DNA from: an uncultured Lysobacteraceae bacterium
GTDB lineage: Bacteria > Pseudomonadota > Gammaproteobacteria > Xanthomonadales > Rhodanobacteraceae
Direction: 5' to 3'
Assembly: GCA_946480705.1 (NCBI GenBank)
Contig: CAMLLF010000247.1
Coordinates: forward strand, 1 to 6,370
DNA: 6,370 bases
A program made the position numbers and the translations under genes. The notes below the pieces were generated by a model. It saw only the letters and a program-made list of their open reading frames with translations. It did not search any database and was not told where the DNA came from. This document shows positions 5,438 to 6,370 of this stretch, in pieces (position 1 is the first letter of the stretch; every line of letters starts with the position of its first letter).

Positions 5438-5845
5438 TCAACGCTTGCGCTTGGGCCGCACGTACAGCACGAGGCTGTGTTCTTCGATCACGTAGCCGTG
5501 CTTGTCGGCAATTTCCTTCTGCAGCCGCTCGATCTCTTCGCTCGTGAATTCGATGACCTTGCCGCTCTCGAGATCGACCATGTGGTCGTGATGCTTGCCG
5601 CGGTCGAGTTCGTAGACGGCCTGGCCGCCTTCGAAGTTGTGCTTGAGCACGAGCCCGGCGGCTTCGAACTGCATGAGCACGCGATAGACGGTCGCCAGAC
5701 CGATGTCGTCCTCGTGCGCGAGCAGTTCGCGATAGATGTCTTCGGCGGTCAGGTGCTTGCCGTCGGAGTCCTCGAGAATGCCGAGAATCCGCACGCGCGG
5801 ATGCGTCACTTTCAGTCCGACTTTGCGCAGGTCCTGCGACTCCAT
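5438..5845 (-). CDS. fur: Ferric uptake regulator Fur
   Basis: A 135-residue Fur protein, the usual length. Fur binds Fe2+ and represses iron-uptake genes. The N-terminal winged helix includes LKVTHPRVRILGIL (11-24) and the recognition helix region DDIGLATVYRVLMQFEAAGL (46-65). The C-terminal metal and dimer domain has the HHDHMVDLESGKVIEF block (85-100). Both metal sites are intact by comparison with Pseudomonas aeruginosa Fur: H31, E79, H88, E99 and H85, D87, E106, H123. The protein has no cysteine at all, so the structural zinc CxxC of E. coli Fur is missing, as in other Fur proteins of this type. The ATG at 5845 is fixed by a strong Shine-Dalgarno, AGGAGG (5851-5856), 5 nt upstream. It is divergent from bamE, the arrangement known in Pseudomonas and Xanthomonas, and convergent with btaB. 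Confidence 0.97.
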   Translation of the reverse strand: MESQDLRKVGLKVTHPRVRILGILEDSDGKHLTAEDIYRELLAHEDDIGLATVYRVLMQFEAAGLVLKHNFEGGQAVYELDRGKHHDHMVDLESGKVIEFTSEEIERLQKEIADKHGYVIEEHSLVLYVRPKRKR

Positions 5846-5890
5846 GTGTTCCTCCTGATGATGCGCGGGCGGCGGCGGCGCGAGCCTTCT

Positions 5891-5905
5891 GCCCCGTTTC
5901 GGGGC
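5891..5905 (-). other. Short hairpin in the fur leader
   Basis: On the minus strand GCCCCG-AAA-CGGGGC, a 6-bp GC stem, lies 46 nt upstream of the fur ATG. There is no U-tract after it, so it is not a normal terminator. It may be a leader or boundary structure, or chance in GC-rich DNA. Confidence 0.3.
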
Positions 5906-6033
5906 GATTCACGTTGCGGGCTGCCTGAGTCGCGGTGGCCGGATGCGGATCCCTGGAAAATCAAGGTCCGCAGACCAAGCCGGGCGGACCTGCTGCGATG
6001 GTGGTGCGGTCCGGCCGTTTGGCGGCGCTAGTG

Positions 6034-6039
6034 TATCAT
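6034..6039 (+). promoter_or_regulatory. Possible -10 of the bamE promoter
   Basis: TATCAT matches the sigma-70 -10 at 5 of 6 positions in an AT-richer dip and would give a leader of about 25 nt before the bamE ATG. No -35 is seen at 15-19 bp spacing (that DNA is CCGGCCGT-like), so it would need an activator or be wrong. No clear Fur box and no firm fur promoter were found in 5857-6071. Confidence 0.3.
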
Positions 6040-6071
6040 CCGGCCCCTTGCTGACTGATCGGATCGTTGCG

Positions 6072-6370
6072 ATGACGCGTTTCACCCGCTCCCTGTCCGT
6101 ACTAGGCCTGGCGGTCGCCCTCGGCGGCTGCGGCGTTCTCTACCGGCCTGACGTGCAACAGGGCAGTCTCCTCTCCAAGCCCATCGTCGATCAGCTCAAG
6201 CCCGGAATGTCCAAGCGCCAGGTCACCCTGCTGCTCGGCACGCCGTCGGTCACGAGCCCGTTCGAGAACGACCGCTGGGACTACGTCTCTTCGATCCAGC
6301 GCCGCGGCGGCAAGATCGCCACCAAGAACCTCACCCTGACCTTCGAGAACGACGCGCTCGCGCGGATCGA
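6072..6370 (+). CDS. bamE: BamE (OmlA/SmpA) outer-membrane assembly lipoprotein (N-terminal part, cut by window edge)
   Basis: The first 99 codons of BamE, a small lipoprotein subunit of the BAM complex that inserts beta-barrel proteins into the outer membrane. A lipoprotein signal peptide ends in the lipobox ALGGC with C20 as the lipidated residue. The mature part shows the family signature YRPDVQQGSLL (24-34), VDQLKPGMSKRQVTLLLGTP (39-58) and the following DRWDYV (66-71), then the strand region ending in LTLTFEND. The ATG at 6072 gives the complete signal peptide; the Shine-Dalgarno is weak (GGA about 8 nt upstream). The family is usually around 110-130 residues, so only the C-terminal end is missing. 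Divergent placement from fur is a known conserved arrangement. Confidence 0.95.
   Translation, partial: MTRFTRSLSVLGLAVALGGCGVLYRPDVQQGSLLSKPIVDQLKPGMSKRQVTLLLGTPSVTSPFENDRWDYVSSIQRRGGKIATKNLTLTFENDALARI

Noticed and set aside
5827..5837. GCAGG-T-CCTGC palindrome near the fur start
   Set aside because: Inside the coding region and short; the codons fit the Fur N-terminus, so no separate function is supported.
5477..6031. Plus-strand open frame of 184 codons
   Set aside because: Antisense to fur and its promoter region; fur has a strong ribosome site and full family motifs.
1..6370. CRISPR array, tRNA, rRNA, phage or transposase genes
   Set aside because: No regularly spaced direct repeats, no cloverleaf sequence, and no protein with such motifs was found on either strand.

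Overview
The window is a compact, GC-rich, gene-dense piece of a proteobacterial chromosome. The divergent fur/bamE pair, a Fur of the Pseudomonas/Xanthomonas type, codon use rich in GCG/CGC/CTG, and dispersed repeats built on a GTGGGTTGCG...GGCGAACCGC core together suggest a gammaproteobacterium. Lysobacterales (Xanthomonadales) or a near relative is my best guess, inferred from content and not from a database match. I see no phage, integrase, transposase, CRISPR or tRNA signal.

Layout. (1) 1-1058, minus: the N-terminal 352 residues of a FecA-like TonB-dependent outer-membrane receptor, cut by the left edge. (2) 1059-1441: a 383-bp intergenic stretch with two identical-arm operators (TGCGAC-N5-GTCGCA) that match the half-sites of RegA/PrrA-family regulators, a palindromic patch between them, and a repeat element of about 176 bp. 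(3) 1442-3201, minus: a two-gene operon for a complete RegB/PrrB-type redox histidine kinase and its RegA/PrrA-type response regulator, joined by an ATGA overlap. (4) 3202-3302: a short divergent promoter region with a PHO-box-like element facing the next operon. (5) 3303-5226, plus: btaA and btaB, overlapping by 14 bp, predicted to make the phosphorus-free betaine lipid DGTS from diacylglycerol and S-adenosylmethionine. (6) 5227-5437: a convergent intergenic region with two terminator-like hairpins and a second copy of the repeat element. (7) 5438-5845, minus: fur, cysteine-free. (8) 5846-6071: divergent promoter region. (9) 6072 to the end, plus: the start of bamE (omlA/smpA), an outer-membrane lipoprotein of the BAM complex, cut by the right edge.

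How it may work together. The theme is envelope adaptation under regulatory control: a redox sensor pair (RegBA), a phosphate-sparing membrane-lipid pathway (BtaAB) with a candidate PhoB promoter, an outer-membrane nutrient receptor whose upstream region carries two RegA-type sites, and the iron regulator Fur beside BamE. The most notable points are the RegA-type operators beside regBA, the PHO-like promoter of btaAB, the presence of btaAB in this apparent gammaproteobacterial setting, and two homologous inverted-repeat elements placed in the same relative orientation just after a stop codon. Control of the receptor by RegA and of btaAB by PhoB is inference from sequence motifs.
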